DNA of 64,000 nt, from contig NZ_JAHHZQ010000001.1 of NCBI RefSeq assembly GCF_022606355.1, positions 1,116,001-1,180,000 on the forward strand. Reading direction: 5' to 3'. The translations under genes were made by a program, and so were the position numbers. This document shows positions 1 to 8,500 of this stretch, piece by piece. The notes beneath the pieces are model-generated. The model searched no databases. It worked only from the letters and a program-made list of their open reading frames with translations, and was not told where the DNA came from. Numbering within the stretch: the first letter of the stretch is position 1; every line of letters begins with the position of its first letter. The stretch comes from Leifsonia shinshuensis (GTDB lineage Bacteria; Actinomycetota; Actinomycetes; Actinomycetales; Microbacteriaceae).

Positions 1-585
1 GAGAGAGACCCGACTGGTCAGCATGACCGCCGTGATGAGCGAGCCGAGGGCCGCCGAGACGGCCGCGCCGGCCAGCGCGAGCTTGACCGGCGTCGCACCC
101 TCCCGGCCGACCGCCGAGACGGCGTAGACGACTCCGGCGGCGAGCGCCGCACCGGCGAACGCGAACCAGACGTACCCGGAGACCGCGGTCACCCCGAAGA
201 ACGCGATCGCCACGACGACCGCGAGGGAGGCGCCGAAGTTGACGCCGAGGATGCCGGGGTCCGCCAGCGGGTTGCGTGACAGCCCCTGCATCACCGTGCC
301 GGCGAGCCCGAGCGCCAGCCCGGCCGCGAGGCCGAGCAGGGTGCGCGGGAGCCTGCTGCCGACGACGACGAGGGAGTCGTCGTCGGTCGGCGAGTAGTTC
401 GTCAGGGCGTGGAGGACATCGGCGGGAGCGATGGTGCGCGCGCCGACCATCAGGCTCAGCACGCACACCACGAGCAGCACGACGACGGCCACGACGAGGC
501 CGACGAGCGCACGCCGACGGCGCCGGACGTGCGCGGGGGCCTCCCCGGTGCGTCCGGCGTCTGCGGTCGCGACACCAGCGGGCAT
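1..585 (-). CDS. FecCD-family iron-siderophore ABC transporter permease (C-terminus outside window)
   Basis: Inner-membrane permease that would move ferric siderophore handed over by a binding lipoprotein. The 195 codons present begin with an ATG at 585 and run off the left edge. One hydrophobic helix lies near residues 25-48, then the family-typical stretch with GSRLPRTLLGLAAG and GTVMQGLSRNPLADPGILG (about residues 75-120), then more membrane segments. FecCD proteins are usually about 330-350 aa, so roughly 40 percent is missing. It starts 7 bp after the lipoprotein gene, so the two form one operon, probably iron-repressed through the box at 1704-1722. The ATPase is not visible and may lie to the left. 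Confidence 0.9.
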   Translation of the reverse strand, partial: MPAGVATADAGRTGEAPAHVRRRRRALVGLVVAVVVLLVVCVLSLMVGARTIAPADVLHALTNYSPTDDDSLVVVGSRLPRTLLGLAAGLALGLAGTVMQGLSRNPLADPGILGVNFGASLAVVVAIAFFGVTAVSGYVWFAFAGAALAAGVVYAVSAVGREGATPVKLALAGAAVSAALGSLITAVMLTSRVSL

Positions 586-592
586 CGAGCGG

Positions 593-1648
593 CTACTTGA
601 CCTTCTCGGCCGCCGCCGCGAGCTGCGGCACGTAGCGGTCGAGCATCCACGGGATGCTGAGCACGCTCGGCGCGCTCGTCGCGGCCACGAACGACTCCCC
701 GACGATCGGGGCGAAGCGGCCCTCCTTGATGGTCGGCATCGCGGCGACCAGCGGATCGGCGGTGAAGGCGTCGACCGAGGACTGCTTGTCGAAGTACATG
801 ACCAGCAGGTCGGTGTCGATCGTGGACAGGTTCTCGTAGCTGAGCTGGTAGAAGAAGCTGCCGTCGCCCTTCGACGAGTCGAGGGCCGCGATGCTCGGCG
901 CGTTCTTCATCCCGAGGTCGTTCAACAGCTGCACGCGCGGGTCCTCCGCACGGTAGACGTTGAGCACTCCCGGCTCGTTGGCTGCGGCGTAGAAGAACGT
1001 CTTGCCCGAGATCACCGGGTATTTGGCGGCCAGGGCGGAGACCGATGCCTCGGTCTTCGTGACGAGGTCGGAGGCCTCCGATGACAGGCCCAGAGCCTTG
1101 CCGACGATGGCGGTCTGGTCGCGCCAGCTGGTCGCCCACGGCTTCTCGGGGTAGGCGACGACCGGGGCGATCTTGCCGAGGGTGTCGAACTCGGTCTGGG
1201 TGAGGCCGGAGTACGGGGCGAGGATGACGTCGGGCTTCGCCTTGACGAACTGCTCGAACGGCACCTCACCGGAGTCGGCGTCGAGGAGCTCGGGCGTCGT
1301 GCCCTTCAGCGCCGCGATCTTCTCGGCGTCCCACGGCAGCACGCCCTTCGCGTCGCCGCCGTAGCTGAACTTCGGCATCGCGACGGGCACGATCCCGAGG
1401 GCGAGGACGATGTCCTGCGCACCCCAGCCCCAGGTGGCGACCCGCTTCGGGGCCGCGTCGATGGTGGTCTTGCCGAGCGCACTGTCGATCGTCACGGGGA
1501 AGCTCCCGGCGGAGCCCGAAGACGAGCTCTCGGCACCCGAGCCGCTCGCCGAACACCCGGTGAGGGCGACGGCGGCCGCGGAGACGACCGCGGCGAGCGA
1601 CAGGACGAGACGCGACCGGCGGTGGCCGGAGCGTGCGGTTTCAGGCAT
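593..1648 (-). CDS. Iron-siderophore ABC transporter substrate-binding lipoprotein (FecB/FepB type)
   Basis: Extracytoplasmic binding protein for a ferric siderophore. From the chosen ATG at 1648 the protein has a short basic N-terminus, a hydrophobic core and a lipobox (ALTGCS), so it should be a diacylglyceryl-anchored lipoprotein. The mature part looks like a periplasmic-binding-protein type III fold: an early segment with KRVATWGWGAQD, a long middle helix region, and a C-terminal SVLSIPWMLDRYVPQL. A longer reading frame continues upstream to 1702, but the start at 1648 has a good GAGGAGAG ribosome site and puts the signal peptide at the N-terminus. A DtxR-like box lies 56 bp upstream. The siderophore type cannot be told from sequence. 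Confidence 0.92.
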   Translation of the reverse strand: MPETARSGHRRSRLVLSLAAVVSAAAVALTGCSASGSGAESSSSGSAGSFPVTIDSALGKTTIDAAPKRVATWGWGAQDIVLALGIVPVAMPKFSYGGDAKGVLPWDAEKIAALKGTTPELLDADSGEVPFEQFVKAKPDVILAPYSGLTQTEFDTLGKIAPVVAYPEKPWATSWRDQTAIVGKALGLSSEASDLVTKTEASVSALAAKYPVISGKTFFYAAANEPGVLNVYRAEDPRVQLLNDLGMKNAPSIAALDSSKGDGSFFYQLSYENLSTIDTDLLVMYFDKQSSVDAFTADPLVAAMPTIKEGRFAPIVGESFVAATSAPSVLSIPWMLDRYVPQLAAAAEKVK

Positions 1649-1703
1649 GACTCTCCTCACGAGGGTGCCGTGGCACGGATGGGAAGCGTGCCGACATGGC
1701 ACA

Positions 1704-1722
1704 TTAGGTAAGCCTAACCTAA
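1704..1722. promoter_or_regulatory. DtxR/IdeR-type iron box
   Basis: TTAGGTAAGCCTAACCTAA is a 19-bp interrupted palindrome that differs at only two positions from the recognised iron-box consensus TTAGGTTAGGCTAACCTAA. It sits upstream of the lipoprotein-permease pair, where an Fe-loaded DtxR/IdeR repressor would block transcription. It also overlaps the stop codon of mazG (1719-1721), which is read in the same direction. Confidence 0.88.
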
Positions 1723-2378
1723 ACCGATGCTTCCTGCTCGCGGATCTCGTCCTGCAGCTCCCTCAACGTCGACCGGAGCGCGCGCTCGGCGTCCAGCCCC
1801 TGCGCCTTCGCCGACGCCACGATCGCCAGCAGGAGCGGCCCCAGTTCGTCCTCGCCCGAGACCTGCACGCCGCCCGACTCGCTCAGGTCGAGCAGGCCGA
1901 CCTTCTCGGCCCTGCCGAGCAGCTTGTCCGCCAGAGCGAGCGACGGCATCGCCTGCGGGATGCCGTCGAGCACGCTCGTGCGCCCCGGCTTCTCCGCCTT
2001 CTTGAGCTCGTCCCAGAAGCCCACGACGTCGTCCGCCGTCTCCGCCGTGCGGTCACCGCCGAAGACGTGCGGGTGCCGACCGACCATCTTGCGGGTCATC
2101 TGCTCGGCGACATCCTGGATGTCGAAGTCCTCCCCCGGCGTGTGCGCGGCGATGTCCGCATGGAACAGCACCTGGTAGAGCACGTCGCCGAGCTCCTCGA
2201 GCATCGCGTCGCGATCGCCGGTCTCGATCGCCTCGATGAGCTCGTAGGTCTCCTCGATGAGGTACTGCACGAGCGACTCGTGCGTCTGATCGGCGTCCCA
2301 CGGACAGCCCCCCGGTGCGCGGAGTCGGGCCATCACGGCGACGAGCTCGTCGAGTCTGGTGGGCGCGACGTCGGTCAT
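1719..2378 (-). CDS. mazG: MazG-family nucleoside triphosphate pyrophosphohydrolase
   Basis: House-cleaning all-alpha NTP pyrophosphohydrolase that hydrolyses (d)NTPs to NMP and PPi, known to dampen (p)ppGpp signalling and remove aberrant nucleotides. The MazG core is clear: CPWDADQTHESL near residue 26, then the metal-binding EETYELIEAIE and EELGDVLYQVLFHADIA, then the HPHVFGG stretch. At 219 aa it is one MazG domain with a short C-terminal tail, shorter than the two-domain E. coli enzyme. The start at 2378 is preferred over the one 10 codons upstream because GGGAGGAG precedes it. It is divergent from nhaA, and its 3' end carries the iron box of the next operon. Confidence 0.92.
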   Translation of the reverse strand: MTDVAPTRLDELVAVMARLRAPGGCPWDADQTHESLVQYLIEETYELIEAIETGDRDAMLEELGDVLYQVLFHADIAAHTPGEDFDIQDVAEQMTRKMVGRHPHVFGGDRTAETADDVVGFWDELKKAEKPGRTSVLDGIPQAMPSLALADKLLGRAEKVGLLDLSESGGVQVSGEDELGPLLLAIVASAKAQGLDAERALRSTLRELQDEIREQEASV

Positions 2379-2503
2379 GGGATGCTCCTCCCGTCGGGAT
2401 ACGTTCATCCTCTCACCGCGATCGCCCGCTACACTGAACGACTGGTGTGCCGGGAAGTCTGGTCGGCGAATGTCGTTCCCGACCGCGCACGAGAGGCCTC
2501 CCG

Positions 2504-3721
2504 ATGAGCATCATCCGCTCCGAACGCACCGCCGCCGGACTCCTGCTGGGGGCCGCCGCCCTCGGCCTGCTGCTGGCGAACACGGCCGTGGGTCCCGCGC
2601 TCGTCGACCTGCAGCACGCCCACGTCGGCGGCGGGCTGGTCGACCTCAGCGTCGGGCACTGGATCAGCGACGGGCTGCTGGCGATCTTCTTCTTCATCGT
2701 CGCAGTCGAGCTCAAACACGAACTGGTCGCCGGCGAACTCAACTCGTTCGCCAAAGCGATCCACCCCGCGATCGCCGCAGCGTGCGGGGTCCTCGTGCCG
2801 GCGCTGATCTACCTGGCGGTCGCCGGAGGCTCGGGCCTCGCGGACGGCTGGCCCATCCCCACCGCGACCGACATCGCCTTCGCGCTCGGAGTGCTCGCCG
2901 TGTTCGGGCGCGGCCTCCCGAACCGGATGCGGGTCTTCCTGCTGGCGCTCGCCGTGCTGGACGACCTCGTCGCGATCATCATCATCGCGGTGTTCTTCAC
3001 GACCGACCCGAACCTGCTGGAGCTCGGTGCCGCCGCCGTGGTGGTCGTGGCGTTCGGCCTCCTGAGCCGGGTGCTGCGCGGGAGACTGCGCTGGCCGGTC
3101 GGCGTCCTGATGGTGCTGCTCGCCGTGCTGGCCTGGTGGCTGGTCTATGACTCCGGCGTTCATGCGACGATCGCGGGTGTCGCCCTCGGTCTGGTGATGT
3201 CGCGAGCGCCGGCCAGGCGCGTGACACACGCGCTCGAGCCGTGGTCGAACGGGCTCATCCTTCCGCTGTTCGCGTTCTCGGCGGCGCTCGTCGTCATCCC
3301 GGCCGTCTCGCCGTCCGAGCTGTCGCCGGCGTTCTGGGGCATCCTGATCGCCCTGCCGGTGGGCAAGCTGGTGGGGATCACGCTGGGCGGGTGGCTGGGG
3401 TCGTTCACGCGGCCGCGCGAAGAACGCGGCCGCCTCCCCGTGTTCGCGCTCGTGACCATCGCGGCCCTCGGCGGCATCGGCTTCACCGTGTCGCTGCTCA
3501 TGAACGAGCTGGCGTTCGCCGGATCGGCCACCGTTCGCTCGGAGGGCACCATCGCGGTGCTGCTCGGATCCGCGGTGTCGATCGTACTGAGCGGTGCGCT
3601 GGTCTCGGTGCTCGCCCGCCGCAACCGGAGGCTGCACGCGCAGCCGGCAGCGCGCCCGGGGGCGAAGGTCAGCGCAGCAGAACCGGCAGCAGCAGAACCG
3701 CGACGATCACCAGCAGAGTGA
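2504..3721 (+). CDS. nhaA: Na+/H+ antiporter NhaA
   Basis: Electrogenic sodium/proton antiporter for pH and Na+ homeostasis. The 405-aa protein has about twelve hydrophobic segments and the family signature with the paired aspartates (LAVLDDLVAIIIIAVFFT), corresponding to Asp163-Asp164 of E. coli NhaA. TDIAFALGV and GGIGFTVSLLMNELAF are also typical. The ATG at 2504 is chosen because the frame upstream is not NhaA-like. A TACACT -10 element at 2430-2435 suggests a leader of about 60 nt. The last 53 bp overlap the 3' end of the convergent DUF1648 gene, so the two transcripts are complementary at their ends. Confidence 0.95.
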   Translation: MSIIRSERTAAGLLLGAAALGLLLANTAVGPALVDLQHAHVGGGLVDLSVGHWISDGLLAIFFFIVAVELKHELVAGELNSFAKAIHPAIAAACGVLVPALIYLAVAGGSGLADGWPIPTATDIAFALGVLAVFGRGLPNRMRVFLLALAVLDDLVAIIIIAVFFTTDPNLLELGAAAVVVVAFGLLSRVLRGRLRWPVGVLMVLLAVLAWWLVYDSGVHATIAGVALGLVMSRAPARRVTHALEPWSNGLILPLFAFSAALVVIPAVSPSELSPAFWGILIALPVGKLVGITLGGWLGSFTRPREERGRLPVFALVTIAALGGIGFTVSLLMNELAFAGSATVRSEGTIAVLLGSAVSIVLSGALVSVLARRNRRLHAQPAARPGAKVSAAEPAAAEPRRSPAE

Positions 3722-4805
3722 CGACGGCGATCGCGATGCCTCCGGGGTGGCCGAGGTTGAGGGTCAGACCCGCTCCGAACCGCTTCGGGACGAACAGCGC
3801 GGGATCGCCGGTGTTGACGTAGATCAGGCCGCCCTTCCAAAGCCGGTCGTCGTCGCGCGGGTCGACGGTGTCGCGCGCTGCGCCGGCGGCCCCGGCGGGC
3901 ACCTCGGCGGCGGAGCGGATCGCGCGCGTACCGCTCACCAGACGCGCGGCGTATGCGGCGATCACCACGAAGATCACGATGAGCAGACCCACCGTCACGA
4001 CGGCGATGCCGGCGCTCTGCTCATGCGACTCGGCACGCCACCAGCCGAGCACCGACAGAGCGGAGATCGCCGCGGCGACGACGAACGCGATCCAGCCGAG
4101 CAACGACTGCGTCAGGTGGGCCTGCAGCGCGCCGATCCGCTCGGCGACCTCGGGGCGGTCCCCCGTTCCCCGGCGCCACGGAACCCTGCGGACGACGAAC
4201 GCGATGCCGACGATCAGGGCGAGCACACCGGCACCGATCAGGAGCGGCGCGAACACCGACCAGAACGACTTCTCGGCGAAACGGTCGGCCTGACCGTTCG
4301 CGTTCCAGTGCACCGCGATGGTGGCGGGGAGGCTGTCGTACAGCGCGACGCCGACGGCTGCGGCCGCCGCCAGCACCACGAACGCCGCGGCGAACCAGCC
4401 GTAAGCGGGCCGTGCGCGGGCGGCGGAATCCGGAGTGAGACTCCCGGAGATGCGAACGGGCACGTCGTCGAGCCAACCGCCCGCACGCTTGGCGGCCTGG
4501 ATGCTCCGGCGACACGTGAGGTAGCCGACGACAGAGCCGACGAGCAGGACGAGCGTCGCGGCCAGCGGCGGCGCGGCAGGACCGAGCCGCGCGACCAGGG
4601 CGGCGACGACGAGGGCGACGACGTACGACACGACCACGGCGATGCGGAACCGCCGGACCGCCGTCACCACGACCGGATCGGCCGCACGACTGCGCGGCAC
4701 CAGGACGCCCAGCGGGAGGGTGGTACGGCTCATCGCCGGCAGCATCAGGAGGATCGCGGCGATCAGCGTCGCGACGGCGAGGGTGCTCACCAGTACGGCG
4801 GTCAT
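3669..4805 (-). CDS. DUF1648/DUF5808-type integral membrane protein
   Basis: Membrane protein of 378 aa with about eight hydrophobic segments. A DUF1648-like segment is recognisable (LPATIAVHWNANGQADRF followed by a membrane helix), and the C-terminus has the DUF5808-like pattern of DDDRLWKGGLIYVN, DPALFVPKRFG, then a final helix. It may be a SdpI-like accessory membrane protein, but the function is unknown. Its start overlaps the stop of the upstream GntR gene by ATGA, so the two are translationally coupled and probably controlled by that regulator, as in other YtrA-type operons. Confidence 0.8.
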   Translation of the reverse strand: MTAVLVSTLAVATLIAAILLMLPAMSRTTLPLGVLVPRSRAADPVVVTAVRRFRIAVVVSYVVALVVAALVARLGPAAPPLAATLVLLVGSVVGYLTCRRSIQAAKRAGGWLDDVPVRISGSLTPDSAARARPAYGWFAAAFVVLAAAAAVGVALYDSLPATIAVHWNANGQADRFAEKSFWSVFAPLLIGAGVLALIVGIAFVVRRVPWRRGTGDRPEVAERIGALQAHLTQSLLGWIAFVVAAAISALSVLGWWRAESHEQSAGIAVVTVGLLIVIFVVIAAYAARLVSGTRAIRSAAEVPAGAAGAARDTVDPRDDDRLWKGGLIYVNTGDPALFVPKRFGAGLTLNLGHPGGIAIAVVTLLVIVAVLLLPVLLR

Positions 4806-5230
4806 GGGGTGTTTCCTTTCCGATCCCGCGGCGGATTGTCCGCGCGGGCCTCCGCGAACGCGGTCGCGATCTGCGCGGCCCGGGCTTCGAGCTCCGCTTG
4901 CGGAACGCCGTGGGCGACACCCTCGGCGATCACGGCCGTGAGCCGCTCGTGCCACGCCGCGAGGAACCGCTCGTCGGCGGGCCCGCTGTCGGCGTCGCGC
5001 GCGACGACGGAGCCGGAACGCCTGCTCGTGCGGACGATCCCCTCCTGCCGGAGCGCGTCGTACGCCTTGACGACCGTCGCGACGTTGATCCCGAACCGCA
5101 CGGCCACCTGGCGCACGGAGAGGAGGGCGTCGCCGGCGCGCAGCTCGCCGCGCGCGACGGCGTCGATGACGCGGTCGTGGAGCTGCTGGTAGAGCGGCGT
5201 CTCCGCCGTCGGATCGATCTCGATGCGCAC
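4802..5230 (-). CDS. GntR-family (YtrA-like) transcriptional regulator
   Basis: Short GntR repressor with an N-terminal winged helix (YQQLHDRVIDAVARGELRAGDALLSVRQVAVRFGINVATVVKAYDALRQEGIV) and only a small helical tail, as in YtrA-type regulators that control membrane-protein or ABC operons. The start is probably the GTG at 5230: GGGAGG lies just upstream and homologues begin around RIEIDP. An ATG at 5242 is the alternative, adding four residues. A perfect inverted repeat at 5243-5274 covers its promoter, so autoregulation is likely. The inducing signal is unknown. Confidence 0.88.
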   Translation of the reverse strand: MRIEIDPTAETPLYQQLHDRVIDAVARGELRAGDALLSVRQVAVRFGINVATVVKAYDALRQEGIVRTSRRSGSVVARDADSGPADERFLAAWHERLTAVIAEGVAHGVPQAELEARAAQIATAFAEARADNPPRDRKGNTP

Positions 5231-5242
5231 GACCCCTCCCAT

Positions 5243-5274
5243 CTGTATCGGTACTTATAGTACAGCCGATACAG
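5243..5274. promoter_or_regulatory. Operator/promoter of the GntR-DUF1648 operon
   Basis: CTGTATCGG at 5243-5251 and CCGATACAG at 5266-5274 are perfect 9-bp inverted arms. The 14-bp spacer carries a second, nested half-site (TACAG at 5261-5265 facing CTGTA at 5243-5247) and, on the minus strand, a TACTAT -10-like hexamer. The site directly abuts the GntR start, fitting a repressor that blocks its own promoter. Confidence 0.75.
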
Positions 5275-5286
5275 TTCGGCGGCTAG

Positions 5287-5508
5287 CGCAACTCCGGAGA
5301 TCGTGCGCCAGACCGCCCGTTTCGTGCCGTAACTCCGGAGATCCGGGCCGAGTCGGCTGCGATCTCCGTTCGAACGGACATCCGCGCGGGGACGGGGGGT
5401 GGTCCGGAAGTGCGTAACTCCGGAGGTTCCGGCCCGTTCGGCCATGGTCTCCGGATCTACGGACATCCGCACGGCATGTCGCGCGAGATGTCCGGAGGTA
5501 CGGACCGA
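5287..5508. repeat. Small intergenic repeat family between mfd and the GntR gene
   Basis: The gap contains related units rather than a gene. Two units of about 62 bp start at 5328 and 5413, 85 bp apart. Both begin CGTAACTCCGGAG and end in ACGGACATCCGC. A truncated third copy of the head (CAACTCCGGAGATC) lies at 5289-5302, and a reversed, altered end (GAGATGTCCGGAGGTACGGACC) at 5485-5506. Head and tail are partly complementary around TCCGGA, so each unit could fold. The stretch lies in the 3' region of mfd and upstream of the GntR promoter. No matching copies were noticed elsewhere in the window. Confidence 0.7.
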
Positions 5509-5517
5509 AGGTCGGGG

Positions 5518-8500
5518 TCAGGCGGCCGGCTCGGGGGTGGGCTCCGGCACCGGGAACAGGGCGCCGAGCAGAGTCGCGACCCACTCGATCAGGGTCGCGT
5601 CGTCGGGGGCCTCGCCGTTCACGCGGGGCAGCGGGACCATCGCCACCTGGGGAGCGGCGTGGTACTTCGACCCCGGGTACATGCGCTGCAGCCGCACCTG
5701 CAGCGAGTCCGGCAGCTGCGCCGGCGCGAGACGGAGGTTCGAGCCCATGGCCACGACCTCCCCCAAGCCCGCCCGCTGCGCCGCCCGACGCAGCCGCGAG
5801 ACCGCGATCAGGTTCGCCACCGGCTCGGGAGGCTCGCCGTAGCGGTCGGTCAGCTCCTCCAGCACCAGGTCGATCTGGCCGTCCTTCGCCGCCGGCGCGC
5901 TCGCCGTCGACAGTTTCTGGTAGGCCTCCAGCCGCAGCCGCTCGCTGTCGACGTACTCCTCGGGGATGTGCGCATCGACGGGCAGCTCGAGCCGCAGCTC
6001 GGTCTGCCCCTCGGCGACCTCGCCGCGGAAGGTCGACACGGCCTCCCCGATCATCCGCAGGTACAGGTCGAAGCCCACACCAGCGATGTGCCCGGACTGC
6101 TCGCCGCCCAGGAGGTTGCCCGCCCCGCGGATCTCGAGGTCTTTGAGCGCGACCTGCATGCCGCTGCCGAGGTCGTTGTTGGCCGCGATCGTCGAGAGCC
6201 GGTCGTGGGCCGTCTCGCTCAGCGGCTTGTCCTCGTCCCACAGGAAGTACGCGTACGCGCGCTCGCGCCCGCGCCCGACCCGGCCGCGGAGCTGGTGCAG
6301 CTGGCTCAGGCCGTACTTGTCGGCGCGGTCGATGATGATCGTGTTGGCGTTGGAGATGTCGAGACCGGTCTCGATGATGGTCGTGGAGACCAGCACGTCG
6401 AACCTGCGCTCCCAGAAGTCCACGACGACCTGCTCCAGCGCGTGCTCGTTCATGCGGCCGTGTGCGACGGCGATGCGCGCCTCCGGCACCAGCTCGGCCA
6501 GCTTGGCGGCGGTCGCCGAGATCGAGCCGACCCGGTTGTGCACGAAGAACACCTGGCCCTCGCGCAGCAGCTCACGCCGGATGGCGGCTGCGACCTGACG
6601 CTCGGAGTAGGGGCCGACGAACGTGAGGATCGGATGCCGGTCCTCCGGCGGGGTGGCGAGCGTCGACATCTCGCGGATGCCGGTGACCGCCATCTCGAGC
6701 GTGCGCGGGATCGGCGTCGCGCTCATCGCGAGGATGTCGACGTTGGTCTTCAGCTTCTTCAGCGCGTCCTTGTGCTCGACGCCGAACCGCTGCTCCTCGT
6801 CGATGATGACGAGGCCGAGGTCTTTGAACGTCACGCCGTCGGCGAGGATGCGGTGCGTGCCGATCACGATGTCGACGGTGCCGTCGGCTATTCCGCGCAG
6901 TGTCTCGCGCGCCTCCTTGTCGGACTGGAACCTGCTGAGCTGGCGCAGGTGGATGGGGAAGCCGGCGAAGCGCTCCAGGAAGGTCTCGGCGTGCTGCTTG
7001 ACCAGCAGCGTCGTCGGGACGAGCATCGCCACCTGCTTGCCGTCCTGGATGGCCTTGAACGCCGCACGCACGGCGATCTCGGTCTTGCCGAAGCCGACGT
7101 CGCCCGAGATGAGCCGGTCCATCGGGATCGGCCGCTCCATGTCGGCCTTCACCTCGTCGATCGTCTGCAGCTGGTCGTGCGTCTCGGCGAAGGGGAAGGC
7201 CTCCTCGAGCTCGCGCTGCCAGGGGGTGTCCGGCCCGAATGCATGGCCTTTGCTGGCCATGCGCGCCGAGTACAGCTTGACGAGCTCGACCGCGATGTCG
7301 CGCACCGCGCGCCGGGCGCGGCCCTTGGCGGCCGACCAGTCGCTGCCGCCCATCTTGGACAGCTGCGGCGCCTCGCCGCCGACATAGCGGGTCAGGAGGT
7401 CGAGCTGGTCGGTCGGCACGTACAGCTTGTCACCGGGGTAGCCGCGCTTGGAGGGCGCGTACTCCAGGACCAGGTACTCGCGCTTCGACTTCACCGCGTT
7501 GCGGCCGCCGCTGGACACTTCCCGCTGGGTCAGCTCGATGAATCTGCCGATGCCGTGCGTCTCGTGGACCACGTAGTCGCCGGGCTTCAGCGCGAGCGGA
7601 TCGACGACGTTCTTGCGCCGCGTGGCGAGCTTCTTGACCTGCCGCGACTCGTAGCCGACCGCGCGGCCGTAGAACTCGCTCTCGCCGATCAGCGCGAGCT
7701 TCTCGTCCGGCATCTCGAAGCCGTGCTCGACGTTCGCCCGCAGCAGGTAGGCCACCCCGGGCTCCGGGTTCTCGGGGAACGCGTCGACCGGACGTGCGGG
7801 GAGCTCGGCGTCCGCGAGCACCTGGGCCGCACGCTCGACCAGGCCGGCGCCCTCCGCGACGATCGCGACCTGCCAGCCGTCGCGGAGCCGCCCGGCCACG
7901 TGCTCGACGGCACCGGTCACGTTGCCCTGGAAGCTGGGCACCGCCTCCGCTGCGACACGCACCTGGAGGTACTCCTCCACCTCGCGCTCGAGCGGGGGCT
8001 CATCGCCCACGCCGGCCTGGAAACCGGAGAACGTCCACCACGGGTGGTCGGGGGTCTGCTGCCCCGGGCGGCTGAACTTCACCGAGTCGCGCAGTCGCTG
8101 CAGCGTGAGGAAGTCTCCGGCGGCGAGGTCGATGGGGGCCGCGGCGCCGACCGTCGCGGCGCTCCACGCGGCCGAGAGGAACTCGCGGTTGGTCTCGGCG
8201 AGACTCACCGCGCGCGACGCGACGCGCTCGGGCGAGAGCACCGCGACAGCGGCCCCGTCCGGAAGGTAGTGGGTGAGCGGGACGAGCCGGTCGAGGAGGG
8301 CCGGCGCGAGCGACTCCATGCCCTCCACCGGGATGCCCTCGCCGATCTTGGCGAGCATCGCCGACAGGCTCGGGAACTCGTGCTCCATCTCGCGGGCGCG
8401 CTGCCGAACCGGCTCGCTGAGCAGCAGCTCCCGGCTGGGCGGCAGCGACACCGCGGGGATCGGCTCGGGCAGCGAGCGCTGGTCGGCGACCGAGAACGCA

